From: Candidatus Nanoanaerosalina archaeon
GTDB lineage: Archaea > Nanohalarchaeota > Nanosalinia > Nanosalinales > Nanoanaerosalinaceae
Length of the DNA: 16,234 bases
Assembly (NCBI GenBank): GCA_022729285.1
Contig: JALDAI010000011.1
Coordinates: 1 to 16,234 of the forward strand
Direction: 5' to 3'
Each line of letters starts with the position of its first letter. Position 1 is the stretch's first letter. Made by a program: the position numbers and the translations under genes. The notes under the pieces were generated by a model, which ran no database searches, was not told where the DNA came from, and saw only the letters and a program-made list of their open reading frames with translations. This document shows positions 1-8,219 of this stretch, one piece after another.

Positions 1-545
1 ACTTTAACCTTCCCTTTGCAACAACCTATCTTTCAACTGTTGCTGGAATGGGTACACCTGTTGCCTCAATTTTTAGATTATTAGGGAACTTTGATGAGTA
101 TGGAGAAGTTTCTAAGGAAGCTAAAAAGATTGCAAACGATGTATACGGATTCGGAGCAGATATTGAAGTCGCTATAACAAGAGCAGCTAAAAGAACTCCT
201 TCTGAAAAATTCAAAAATCTTTTGTGGGGTATAAACTCTATACTTACAACCGGTGGGGACCTAAAAGGTTTTTTGAGAGAGAAATCTAACACGTTCATGG
301 ATGATTACAGAAGACAGCTGGATGAGTTTGCTGATACACTGTCTTTAATGGTTGAAATGTATATTACGATAGTTATTGTTGGTTCAGTATTTATTATGAT
401 CATGACAACTATTATGTCATCTATGGGTTCAAACCCTGTTACAATACTTGCTTTACAGACTGCTACTGTGTTTTTGTTACTTCCGATGGCTTCAGTAATG
501 TTTATACTTATTGTAAACACTGTTTCGCCTATGGAGGCTTCATAA
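1..545 (+). CDS. TadC/FlaJ-like pilus membrane platform protein, C-terminal part (5' end off window)
   Basis: Polytopic inner-membrane platform protein of an archaeal type IV pilus/archaellum-type machine (T2SSF family), expected to couple the assembly ATPase to pilin insertion. The reading frame is open from the left edge (first full codon at base 3) to TAA at 543-545. The visible 180 residues begin with the cytoplasmic T2SSF region (LPFATTYLSTVAGMGTP is typical of FlaJ/TadC proteins), including a region rich in K and E that resembles the helical bundle. Two hydrophobic segments follow, at roughly 358-440 and 445-525. The family usually has 5 or more TM segments and over 300 residues, so about half is missing upstream. 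A second homologue starts 77 bases downstream, giving a tandem pair. Family assignment is from recognisable sequence; the substrate pilus is inferred from neighbours. Confidence 0.85.
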   Translation, partial: FNLPFATTYLSTVAGMGTPVASIFRLLGNFDEYGEVSKEAKKIANDVYGFGADIEVAITRAAKRTPSEKFKNLLWGINSILTTGGDLKGFLREKSNTFMDDYRRQLDEFADTLSLMVEMYITIVIVGSVFIMIMTTIMSSMGSNPVTILALQTATVFLLLPMASVMFILIVNTVSPMEAS

Positions 546-578
546 AATTATTTTGTAGCTAAAAACGGGATAAAAAAC

Positions 579-586
579 TTTATCTA
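579..586 (+). promoter_or_regulatory. Possible TATA box for the second TadC-like gene
   Basis: TTTATCTA lies about 40 bases before the ATG at 623, in the 77-base gap between the two TadC-like genes. A start about 25 bases downstream would leave a leader of roughly 15 bases holding AAGGA at 609-613 as a weak Shine-Dalgarno. It is a partial match to TTTAWATA and could be chance in AT-rich sequence. Confidence 0.3.
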
Positions 587-622
587 AAATACGGTATAAT
601 TAGTCAATAAAGGAACGATAAA

Positions 623-1546
623 ATGGAAGAAATCAAATACTGGCCTTTAGAGAAGAAGATAAAATACTTCTCTTTCGGAGGAGGTGGAGCAGGGCTGTTC
701 TTATCCGTTATTATATATATTTTTGCACCTGCTGTCGGGGCTGGACTATTTTTAGCTAGCTTAGTAGGTTTATTACTTCCATACGGACTTTACACTTATT
801 TCCAGGATAAAAAGTTCGAAGAAATGGAGAAGAAATGGCCTTCTTTCCTAAGAAATCTTTCTGAGGCTTTAAAATCCGGTATGTCCCTTCCACAAGCTTT
901 TCAGAACGCTGCTCAAACTGATTACGGTAAGTTGAACGAGGTAATAGAGGTTTCAGCTAAACAGCTTTCATGGGATATACCTTTTCCTGAAGTAATGGAC
1001 CGTCTTGAAAAAAGGATGTCGAGGTCTAGGCTTATAGGGAACTCTATTTCGATTATAATGCAGTCTTATGAGTCTGGAGGAGATATTGCAAGAACTATGG
1101 ACTCTGTTTCTATGAATCTTACAAGTATTAAAGAGGCTGAAAAGGAGAAGGATGCAACGCTTATGCAACAGGTATACATAATGTATGCGATCTACTACCT
1201 CTTTGTAGGTATCGTTATAGCTCTTTACCGTATCTTAGAGCCTCTATTGGATATGGGCGGTGGCGGGGAATTTTTAGGGGAATCTACTAATTTTTGTTTG
1301 GAAATAGGTCTTTTAGGCCCTTTGTGTAGCCTTTGCCCGGTTATTGGCGGAACAGATCCTACGTCTCAGATGTGTTATTACCAGGCCCTGTTTTTCATCA
1401 TGCTGATAGTACAGGGATTATTTACAGCTCTTGTAGCCGGTGAGATAGGTACTGGAAAGGTTACAGGAGGGGTTAAACACGCTTTAGTAATGGTTCCTTC
1501 AGGAGTAATTATCTACGTAGTACTTATGGCAGTAATGGGGGTCTAA
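623..1546 (+). CDS. TadC/FlaJ-like type IV pilus assembly membrane protein
   Basis: Second membrane platform protein of the pilus apparatus, 307 residues, a normal length for archaeal TadC-like proteins. Two N-terminal TM helices (about 18-38 and 40-60) precede a cytoplasmic T2SSF domain (about 65-175) with the typical FLRNLSEALKSGMSLPQA stretch and a helical repeat ending near ESGGDIARTMD. Further TM segments lie at about 182-203, 252-273 and 287-307. The GEIGTGKVTGGVKHALVMV block near the C terminus (273-291) is a recognisable FlaJ/TadC-family feature. An unusual loop before the last helices carries four cysteines (C225, C235, C238, C251), probably on the outer face. Tandem TadC genes suggest a heterodimeric platform, as in Tad systems with TadB and TadC; this is inference. 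The ATG is chosen by the good N-terminal membrane topology and weak upstream AAGGA. Confidence 0.88.
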   Translation: MEEIKYWPLEKKIKYFSFGGGGAGLFLSVIIYIFAPAVGAGLFLASLVGLLLPYGLYTYFQDKKFEEMEKKWPSFLRNLSEALKSGMSLPQAFQNAAQTDYGKLNEVIEVSAKQLSWDIPFPEVMDRLEKRMSRSRLIGNSISIIMQSYESGGDIARTMDSVSMNLTSIKEAEKEKDATLMQQVYIMYAIYYLFVGIVIALYRILEPLLDMGGGGEFLGESTNFCLEIGLLGPLCSLCPVIGGTDPTSQMCYYQALFFIMLIVQGLFTALVAGEIGTGKVTGGVKHALVMVPSGVIIYVVLMAVMGV

Positions 1547-1552
1547 GAGCTA

Positions 1553-2371
1553 ATGGTGAAGGGACAGGTTTCAATAGATTATATAGGAGGGGCAGCCGTG
1601 TTTTTTATCTCTATAATTTTTATTGTTACAGCTACTCTCAACATTGTTCCAGAGTTTACAGAAGGTATAAGACACGACAGACTTGAGACTCAGGGATGGT
1701 CGATTTCTAATACTCTTTTAAAAAACACCGGTTACTGGGATGACGGGAGTACCGAAGGTTTCGACTGGCATAGACAGGTTGAATCCGGTGATGAAGAAGA
1801 TGTTAGAGCGGTAGGACTTGAAAAAGAGAACGGTTACGGAGTTGATAGGGAGAAGCTTGATACATTGTTAAGCGGTGATTTTGATTATACTACTTTGAAA
1901 AACGATGTTCTCTCAACTGAGTACGATTTCAACAAGAAGTTTACTGAGTACGTTGTAATAGATTCTTCGAACCAGGAGCAGGGAGATGTTTTTCCCGACG
2001 GTGTTGATGGAACTGTTGGTTATGAAAGCATCGAAGGTAAAGGATACTACTTTGTAGCGGAGGATCTGGGTGACGACGGTTTTAGAGTGCATGTTGGTGA
2101 ATACGATGAGGACTCGGGAGAAATCGACTACATTTATGAGGTTGAGGACAGTGAAGTTTTAGAGTTAGGAGAGGATGAGTTAGAGTACAAGTTAGATATT
2201 GTTTTTTCAGGTATTTTACAGACTAATGGGGATCTAATTATTTTGGAGAAAGAGCTGGGAAGTTACGGAAGGGATATAGAGCTTGCGGCGGATGAAATGG
2301 TTAGTATCAGAAGGTTTTCAAACATAGGTAGCAGTATCTTAAGAGTGGATATGAGGGTTTGGCAGCCATGA
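1553..2371 (+). CDS. Class III prepilin-like secreted protein
   Basis: 272-residue protein with a type IV prepilin-like N terminus. The leader MVKG is followed by QVSIDYIGG and a hydrophobic helix (about residues 10-31). The KGQxSxD/E arrangement matches the archaeal class III signal peptide family (PF04021), in which EppA-type peptidase cuts between G and Q; here D stands for the usual E. The mature part is hydrophilic and strongly acidic, with many D, E, G and Y residues and no recognised domain. It is longer than a major archaeal pilin (often 60-200 residues), so it may be a minor pilin or tip protein. It starts 6 bases after the TadC-like gene and its TGA overlaps the next ATG, so translation is probably coupled. 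Function beyond pilin-like export is unknown. Confidence 0.8.
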   Translation: MVKGQVSIDYIGGAAVFFISIIFIVTATLNIVPEFTEGIRHDRLETQGWSISNTLLKNTGYWDDGSTEGFDWHRQVESGDEEDVRAVGLEKENGYGVDREKLDTLLSGDFDYTTLKNDVLSTEYDFNKKFTEYVVIDSSNQEQGDVFPDGVDGTVGYESIEGKGYYFVAEDLGDDGFRVHVGEYDEDSGEIDYIYEVEDSEVLELGEDELEYKLDIVFSGILQTNGDLIILEKELGSYGRDIELAADEMVSIRRFSNIGSSILRVDMRVWQP

Positions 2372-4533
2372 GAAAAGGTTATGTATACGCTATTGAGGGG
2401 ATTATAGCTGGTTTACTGGTTGTTTTCTACCTTGGTAACATGGTTCAGCCTCCTGAAACTACTGAGTGGGATTCTACTGTTTTAAACCAGAGATCGGGGG
2501 ATTTAATTGAGGCATTTTCTAGTTCCGGTATCTTACAGGAAGTAATTGTTGATGGTAGAGAGGATCAGTTCCCTGTAATGGTTTCAGCTGTAGGCGGAGA
2601 TGTTGACCAAGAGCTCTCGTTAACGGGTTTACCCCAAAGAAGTATCGGTATAGGTGTTTTCAGGGACTACACGGATGTAATGGTGTCGGAGACTGATGAG
2701 ACTACTTCGGCTCCTGAAGGTGTTGATGAGAGCTATGTGAACGGTGAGGAGAGGTACAGGACAGGTAGTATAGGAGGAGTTGATTTCTATCTTTCAGACA
2801 CTACTGAGGAAGGCTCTGTAAATTATGACAGGGTAGCTTTCAACTTTGATGGTGGAGATATAAGTTCTTATGACGACTACCTAGTTGATGACGGTCCTTA
2901 CTCTGTAGGCGATGTTTTTAGAGGTTGTTTTGACTTTAGTAACTTTGATGAAGAAGAGTGTGATGGAGTCTACCAAGTTGGTTATGTCAACACTTCTTTG
3001 GTTGTTTACAACTTGACAGATCTTGAACCTCTTGTTACAAGGGAGTATATTAGCTCAGGAGGCTTGGATATCAGTGTGTCATACAGGAGCTTTGGTATAC
3101 CAGGGGAACAGACCGTTTCTGAAGGTGAGAGTATAGGTTTTAGAGGAAATGTAGGGAGCAGTTATGAAGTTTCTGAGATAAACGGTGAAAATGGTTTTAT
3201 CAGAGTTGTTAAAACTGTTTCTGGTGAGGATGTAAGGGATAGGATATATGTGGAAGGTCAGAGTTTCAATACGTATGATCGAATGTTTGAAGTTTCTGAG
3301 ATAAACGAGGACGAAGCTGTACTAAGCTTTGACTCAGACATGGCGTTCGATGTTGGGATAACTTCTGGAGAAGGGATTGATACGATTAACTCAGTTTCAA
3401 AAGGATTGGAGGACTTTTTATCCGGAGGAAATAGTTTACTTATGTTAGAAGAGTTCTCATCAGTCGAGGAAGAAGATTTTGAGGACAGTTTTTACCAGGA
3501 AACCGGTTTTTCTCTGGAGGAAGGATTCAGTGTCCAAGAAGAAGGTGTAGGGTTTAACAAACTGGATACTGAAGTTACAACAGGAACTTCGCCATACGTT
3601 ACCGAGTTCTTTACTACAACGACCCATGATTTCTCAGGTTCAAGGTTTAATGATAACTACTTTGAGTTCGAGTTCGGAGGAGAAAGTTATGAGGTAGAAG
3701 ATACGTATGATGACGGTGTTTTAGTAAACGATCGACAGTACAAGGAAGGTGATTCAATAATTTTAGGAGGTAACAGGTACAGTGTTTTAGATACGACATA
3801 TAACCCATTATCTGTACAGCCTTACAGCGAGAACCACCGTTTCTCAAACTTTTTTGACGGTGCAAACTTGTTGGGAGAGGAGGTAGTTTTATACGCTGAT
3901 GGCTGGAGCTTTGATTTCTCAGGTATCGATAAAGAGGAGGGTACAACCCAGATAACTTATTCTGATCCAGAAGACTACGGTTTACCTTCTGGAGACTCCG
4001 TGGAGCAACAGAGGCAAGGAGGTGTTGAGGTAAACAATGAGGAGTTTGATTTTGTTATTACTTCTATAGAGATGACCGGTTCTGATGTTTTCGACTACGT
4101 AAACTTTGATTTTACCGGTGACGGTGGTTACGGTGGAGATGATGATGAGACAGGTGCCGGTTTCAGCGATGAAGGCCCTCATCCTAGAGGGGGAGAGGTT
4201 TTAATCAACGGTAGAGAGTACAGAGTAGATTTCAACGACGGTGATAATCAGCTTGTATTAGAGTATACTCATGATGACCGAGTTCCTACAGGTATCTGGA
4301 ACTCTGATGTGGTTAGGGGTAACGGCGATGTTTTTGTACTTACTTCTGATAATTTAAATGAAGAAGTCGCATCCATAATGGTTCCGATGGTGGTAAAAGG
4401 GTCTATGACGGAGCATTACTTTAGGGAAGTAGATGTTTTCGGAAGTCCAAACATCGGTACTACTTTTTCAAACATGGTTTATGAGGAGACGTACCTTCCT
4501 TACGTCTTGGACGGGGTATGGTGGTACAAGTGA
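2368..4533 (+). CDS. Large acidic pilin-like surface protein, function unknown
   Basis: 721-residue protein of no recognised overall family. It starts RKGYVYAIEGIIAGLLVVFY, one N-terminal hydrophobic helix behind a short basic KG leader with an E six residues on. This resembles class III prepilins, so it is probably anchored or pilus-incorporated with the rest outside. The ectodomain is extremely acidic, rich in beta-forming patterns, and has only two cysteines (near 191 and 198). A repeat of about 41 residues is visible: YEVSEING and FEVSEINE blocks at nt 3163-3186 and 3286-3309. Further regions with related V-N-x-R-x-Y patterns lie near nt 3720-3785 and 4200-4230. The ATG at 2368 is preferred over TTG at 2359 because ATGA overlaps the previous stop. 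Two WW residues precede the end. Likely a host- or surface-contact protein, but that is inference from context. Confidence 0.8.
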   Translation: MRKGYVYAIEGIIAGLLVVFYLGNMVQPPETTEWDSTVLNQRSGDLIEAFSSSGILQEVIVDGREDQFPVMVSAVGGDVDQELSLTGLPQRSIGIGVFRDYTDVMVSETDETTSAPEGVDESYVNGEERYRTGSIGGVDFYLSDTTEEGSVNYDRVAFNFDGGDISSYDDYLVDDGPYSVGDVFRGCFDFSNFDEEECDGVYQVGYVNTSLVVYNLTDLEPLVTREYISSGGLDISVSYRSFGIPGEQTVSEGESIGFRGNVGSSYEVSEINGENGFIRVVKTVSGEDVRDRIYVEGQSFNTYDRMFEVSEINEDEAVLSFDSDMAFDVGITSGEGIDTINSVSKGLEDFLSGGNSLLMLEEFSSVEEEDFEDSFYQETGFSLEEGFSVQEEGVGFNKLDTEVTTGTSPYVTEFFTTTTHDFSGSRFNDNYFEFEFGGESYEVEDTYDDGVLVNDRQYKEGDSIILGGNRYSVLDTTYNPLSVQPYSENHRFSNFFDGANLLGEEVVLYADGWSFDFSGIDKEEGTTQITYSDPEDYGLPSGDSVEQQRQGGVEVNNEEFDFVITSIEMTGSDVFDYVNFDFTGDGGYGGDDDETGAGFSDEGPHPRGGEVLINGREYRVDFNDGDNQLVLEYTHDDRVPTGIWNSDVVRGNGDVFVLTSDNLNEEVASIMVPMVVKGSMTEHYFREVDVFGSPNIGTTFSNMVYEETYLPYVLDGVWWYK

Positions 4534-6956
4534 AAGAAATATTGGATAGTAGAAAGGCTCAGTTCTTTATAATCACTGTTATTGTAGTTGCCGGCTCTCT
4601 TTCAGCTACTCTTGCAACACTGGAGGACTTTGAAGGTATACAATTTGAACAAGTAACTTCTGCGCAGGGTTCTCAAGAGTTCCGGAGCTTAGTAGGTTCT
4701 CTCCAAGAAGTTTGGCACAACGAGATATGGAGTTACAGGAGGGAGATAAATTTTGAAAATGCTAGGTCGGATGTATCAGATTTTCCTGTACACACAACAT
4801 TGGATATGGAGAATATTGACTCTGAGAAAATATCGGATGACTGTTCTGATCTAAGGTTTACAAACGAGATCAACCAGGAAGAAATACCTTACCAGATAGT
4901 TGGAGGAGGCTGTGATGAGGATTATGTTGAGTTATGGCTCTTAGTTGATTTCGGTTTTTTCGATGAGTTCGAGTCACCAACTGAAACTATCCATATGTAT
5001 TATGGTAATGAGAGAGTGGACGAGCCAGAGTTTAACACTGACCTACAAGTTTTTGAAGAATCACAGACAGTTCAGACAGATAGTTACAGGATTGAATGGG
5101 GTGAAAGAGACGGATACTGTGGTTTTTATAATTTAAGAGATGGATTAAACCGTCTTCTTTTCGATGGATTTGTTTTACATAAGGAAAGCGGTTCTTGTAA
5201 TGTAGATGTTGATGAAGGCCCTGTTTTTACTGAGATAAGCTTTGAAGAAGATTCTTTCAAGTTTTTCGCAGAAAATCCTGTTGTTATCCGTGAAGGTGTT
5301 GAGCACAGCGAGATCTCTAGTTTTGATGAGTTATCAGGGGTAGAGGACGACGGTGCGACATGGATGGGTGAGTACAGTACTGATAACTTTTCTCCTTGGC
5401 TAGATCTTTTTGACGCAGGTAGTATAGAGGAAGACGACGGATACCAGTACGGTTTAGGTGATGAGGTTACTAGATCTATGGAGGGTAATAAATCTTTAGG
5501 GCTTTTTGACAGTACTTTGAGAGGTTTTTATGTATTTACTCAAAACGGTGAGATGGATGAAGGTGATTCTGCAAGCCTAAAAGTTTTTGATGGAGATGCT
5601 TCAAGCAGTTTAGAAGGAGAAGGATTTTTCCGTTTTGGAGAGATGGGAGAAAGCGTTTATGCTGGTGATTTAGTATACGTATTCTCGTCCGGAGGCTATC
5701 CTGAAGAGTATTTAGGTTTGTTGGAGGATGCTCCAGAGGTAACAGGTATTTCTGAAGAGATAAGTGATAGTTTTTATCCATCTTATGGATGGGAGAAAAA
5801 GGTTGACGTTGTTGTAGAGAACCAAGAGAAAGATTTTGTTTTTGATGGATTTTTCAACGTTACATTAAGTTTATCCGATTTAGATGTGGATTCTGCGGAG
5901 GACTTGGTTGTTTTAGAGGACGGTGAGATCAGGGATAGGAAGGTTTGGAGGGTTGGAGGTGAGTACGACCATTTTGATTATACCCAGCCTTCAAATTATG
6001 TTTTAAGATTTCCTTTCGATGAAGGATTTGGGGAAACAGTTAGCAGCAGCGATGGTTCGTTACAAGAGTATTCGGCTGAGCTAAGGAATGATGATGGTAC
6101 ATTAGGAGCTGAGCCTGACTGGGATGCTGGTTACAGAGGTACCGGTATGAACCTTTCCGGTAAAAAGCTTTTAGAGGATGATGACAGCACTAATATAAAC
6201 CCTGATTTAGGAGGATCTTTCACGGTTTCTGCATGGATAAACGAAGATTTTACGGATTACGATACGGGTGAAGAAGTTTACCTCTTTGAGCTTCCTGACA
6301 CTAATTTAGGTTTGAGGGTGAACATTTCTGACTCAGGAAACAACAACCCTTATTTAGAAGGAGTGTACTACGACGGATCTGAAGAGTATGTGGCGACACA
6401 TGACGAACCTATAAACTTCCAGGATAATGAGTGGAACCATGTAGCTTATGTTTACAACTACGCTGAATCTGAGATCAAAGTTTTTATTGATGGAAAGCCA
6501 TCGGAATCTGTAGATGTCGGAGGAAGCCCTGTAGTTGATGTAACGGATAGGTATAGGATAGGTAGAGGATTTGACGGTGTTTTCGACGAGTTCAAAATAT
6601 ACAGTTCTGCTCTTTCTGACACAGAGGTTTTACACCAGCAGAACGATGATTTAACAGTTACTTTTAGAAGTTCTGCCGAGCCTTTCTCTGAAAACTCGGA
6701 TAATACTATATTTGTCGGTGGAAACCATGGATTTAAAGAGGATGGTTTAGATTCCTCAGATGTTTCGGGGCAAGTTGAAGAGGATGTTGTAATAACTTAT
6801 GGACAGGTTCAGGAGTTTGAAAACGTGGTTGACCGTTTTGAAGACACGGTTAAGGGAGAAGGTGTTGGTGACAGCGTTGAGATAGAGGTTTTTGAAAACT
6901 GTGCATTACTTGACTTTGAATCAGGGATATTTATCTTGGAGAAACTTGTCTGTTAA
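4518..6956 (+). CDS. Surface protein with pilin-like N terminus, DUF2341 and LamG-like domains
   Basis: Predicted extracellular adhesin-like protein of 812 residues. A basic SRKAQ stretch is followed by one hydrophobic helix (about 15-34). Residues about 70-170 match the DUF2341 pattern: a YRREI start, a dLRF core at 111-114, and the ending IHMYYGN (158-164). An acidic middle region of unknown fold follows. Residues about 493-708 form a LamG/concanavalin-like jellyroll, with SFTVSAWI, NEWNHVAYVY, IKVFIDGK and a closing GVFDEFKIYSSALS. DUF2341 next to LamG-like domains is a known combination in archaeal and bacterial surface proteins, often linked to glycan binding. The last 100 residues are unrecognised. 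ATG 4518 overlaps the previous gene by 16 bases; GTG 4530 (4-base overlap, GGTGG upstream) is an equally plausible start, 4 residues shorter. Its stop overlaps the convergent rfcL stop. Confidence 0.85.
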   Translation: MVVQVKEILDSRKAQFFIITVIVVAGSLSATLATLEDFEGIQFEQVTSAQGSQEFRSLVGSLQEVWHNEIWSYRREINFENARSDVSDFPVHTTLDMENIDSEKISDDCSDLRFTNEINQEEIPYQIVGGGCDEDYVELWLLVDFGFFDEFESPTETIHMYYGNERVDEPEFNTDLQVFEESQTVQTDSYRIEWGERDGYCGFYNLRDGLNRLLFDGFVLHKESGSCNVDVDEGPVFTEISFEEDSFKFFAENPVVIREGVEHSEISSFDELSGVEDDGATWMGEYSTDNFSPWLDLFDAGSIEEDDGYQYGLGDEVTRSMEGNKSLGLFDSTLRGFYVFTQNGEMDEGDSASLKVFDGDASSSLEGEGFFRFGEMGESVYAGDLVYVFSSGGYPEEYLGLLEDAPEVTGISEEISDSFYPSYGWEKKVDVVVENQEKDFVFDGFFNVTLSLSDLDVDSAEDLVVLEDGEIRDRKVWRVGGEYDHFDYTQPSNYVLRFPFDEGFGETVSSSDGSLQEYSAELRNDDGTLGAEPDWDAGYRGTGMNLSGKKLLEDDDSTNINPDLGGSFTVSAWINEDFTDYDTGEEVYLFELPDTNLGLRVNISDSGNNNPYLEGVYYDGSEEYVATHDEPINFQDNEWNHVAYVYNYAESEIKVFIDGKPSESVDVGGSPVVDVTDRYRIGRGFDGVFDEFKIYSSALSDTEVLHQQNDDLTVTFRSSAEPFSENSDNTIFVGGNHGFKEDGLDSSDVSGQVEEDVVITYGQVQEFENVVDRFEDTVKGEGVGDSVEIEVFENCALLDFESGIFILEKLVC

Positions 6957-8164
6957 AAGTTTTTTATAAACTTTATTTCGTCTTCTGTTAAATCTAAATG
7001 TTCCACAATATTTTCTTTCCAGTCTTCTTTCTCCATTAAAATAGATAGGAAAGGTATGAGGTCTGTTGCGGTTGAAACTGAGGTGTGAAGTTTTTTACCT
7101 ACTTTTAAAGAAATATCTTTTCTCTTCTTCCTAGAAGCTTTTGAACGCCCCATTTTCTTTATCTTAGAAGGGTAGCTATACCTTGTGAATCCTCTGTACT
7201 TCTCTTCTTTACTTACAGACACTCCTGCTGACATCAGAACATACACATATTTCAAAAGAGACCAGTTCTGTCTAGTAACCATCCTTCCTTTGAAAACATC
7301 TGCTTTAGACATAACGTCCATTGCTTCGGCTAAATCATTTTTCTTTTTGTACTCTTTCGGGATATTCTCTCTAATCCACTCAAAAAGAGTGTCGTAGTTT
7401 TCATCAACTCCGTCTACAGCGTTTTTAGCTGTGCTGATATTTGTGGTTTTAAAAATTAGTTTTAAAGCTTGGAAAACATCTTTTTCTGTATCTCTATAAC
7501 CTAGCTCTTTTACAAGGTCGGAAGTAACTTCTCCATGTTTTTCAGCCAAGGACTGTAAATCGTTTAAAGCAGCTCTCATATCTCCTCCGGCTCTTCTAGC
7601 GATCGATTTAACAGCTGATTTTTCGTATTCTAATCCTTCTTTCTCAGCTATCTCTTTAAGCCGAGAGTTTACGGAGTTAGTATGGACTTTTTTAAGCTGT
7701 ACAACATTGCTTTTACGCCTAATAGACTGCATACCGTTAGCATAGGCGTCATTTGCTGTCATTATAATAGGGAACTTTGTTTTGTTTATTATCTTAGATA
7801 TCTGACTTTTTCCGCCTCTATCTCTTGAAGACATGCCATCGACTTCGTCTATAAGGATAAGCTTTTTTCTTCCAGTAAGCGATCTCTGCTGAACTGCTTG
7901 TTCTAGGCTTGACTGTAGAGCTTTTTTGGTTCTAACATCTGATGCATTTGTCTCAAAAATTTCAAGCCCTAACTCTTCTGCTACTAACCCTACCAAAGTT
8001 GTTTTACCTATACCCGGTTCTCCGTGTAAAAGCAATGCATCCGTTTTCTGGTTATCCCAGTTCTTAACCCAGTTTAAAACTTTTTCAACTGTCTTAGAAC
8101 TTCCTCTGAACTCTTTAACGGTGCCGGGTCTATACTTTTCAGTCCATGGTCTAGTGTCTGACAT
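6953..8164 (-). CDS. rfcL: Replication factor C large subunit
   Basis: Large subunit of the archaeal clamp loader, which with rfcS opens PCNA and loads it on primed DNA using ATP. The sequence begins with the RFC-box region (WTEKYRP, residues 7-13), then Walker A GEPGIGKTT (48-56), Walker B LILIDEVDG (102-110), the sensor-1 TAND region (136-139) and the GGDMRAALNDLQ sensor-2 block. The C-terminal collar domain follows, ending in a lysine-rich tail. No intein is seen. At 403 residues it is at the short end of the family (commonly 400-500), and I see no canonical PIP box at the C terminus. ATG 8164 gives the usual start; an in-frame GTG at 8182 would add six residues but has no better signal. 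It diverges from the pilin at 8220. Confidence 0.95.
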   Translation of the reverse strand: MSDTRPWTEKYRPGTVKEFRGSSKTVEKVLNWVKNWDNQKTDALLLHGEPGIGKTTLVGLVAEELGLEIFETNASDVRTKKALQSSLEQAVQQRSLTGRKKLILIDEVDGMSSRDRGGKSQISKIINKTKFPIIMTANDAYANGMQSIRRKSNVVQLKKVHTNSVNSRLKEIAEKEGLEYEKSAVKSIARRAGGDMRAALNDLQSLAEKHGEVTSDLVKELGYRDTEKDVFQALKLIFKTTNISTAKNAVDGVDENYDTLFEWIRENIPKEYKKKNDLAEAMDVMSKADVFKGRMVTRQNWSLLKYVYVLMSAGVSVSKEEKYRGFTRYSYPSKIKKMGRSKASRKKRKDISLKVGKKLHTSVSTATDLIPFLSILMEKEDWKENIVEHLDLTEDEIKFIKNF

Positions 8165-8188
8165 CTGGTAACTAATTTTCACGACAAC

Positions 8189-8200
8189 CTTTTATTTTAT
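8189..8200. promoter_or_regulatory. Shared AT-rich TATA element for rfcL and the pilin gene
   Basis: The 55-base gap between the ATG codons of rfcL (8164) and the pilin (8220) contains CTTTTATTTTAT. On the minus strand it reads ATAAAATAAAAG, 25-36 bases before the rfcL ATG. On the plus strand its TTTATTTTAT lies 20-29 bases before the pilin ATG. Both spacings suit a TATA box driving leaderless or very short-leader transcripts. Whether one element serves both directions is inference. Confidence 0.45.
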
Positions 8201-8219
8201 GTTGTTCAAAACTTATTTG

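Noticed and set aside
1..6956. Archaellum (motility) operon
   Set aside because: No archaellin, FlaF/FlaG or FlaH homologue is present, and the large DUF2341/LamG protein favours an adhesion pilus. The missing left side keeps the question open.
7185..8171. Plus-strand open frames opposite rfcL
   Set aside because: They are shadows of the conserved RfcL coding sequence; composition and sequence are not protein-like.
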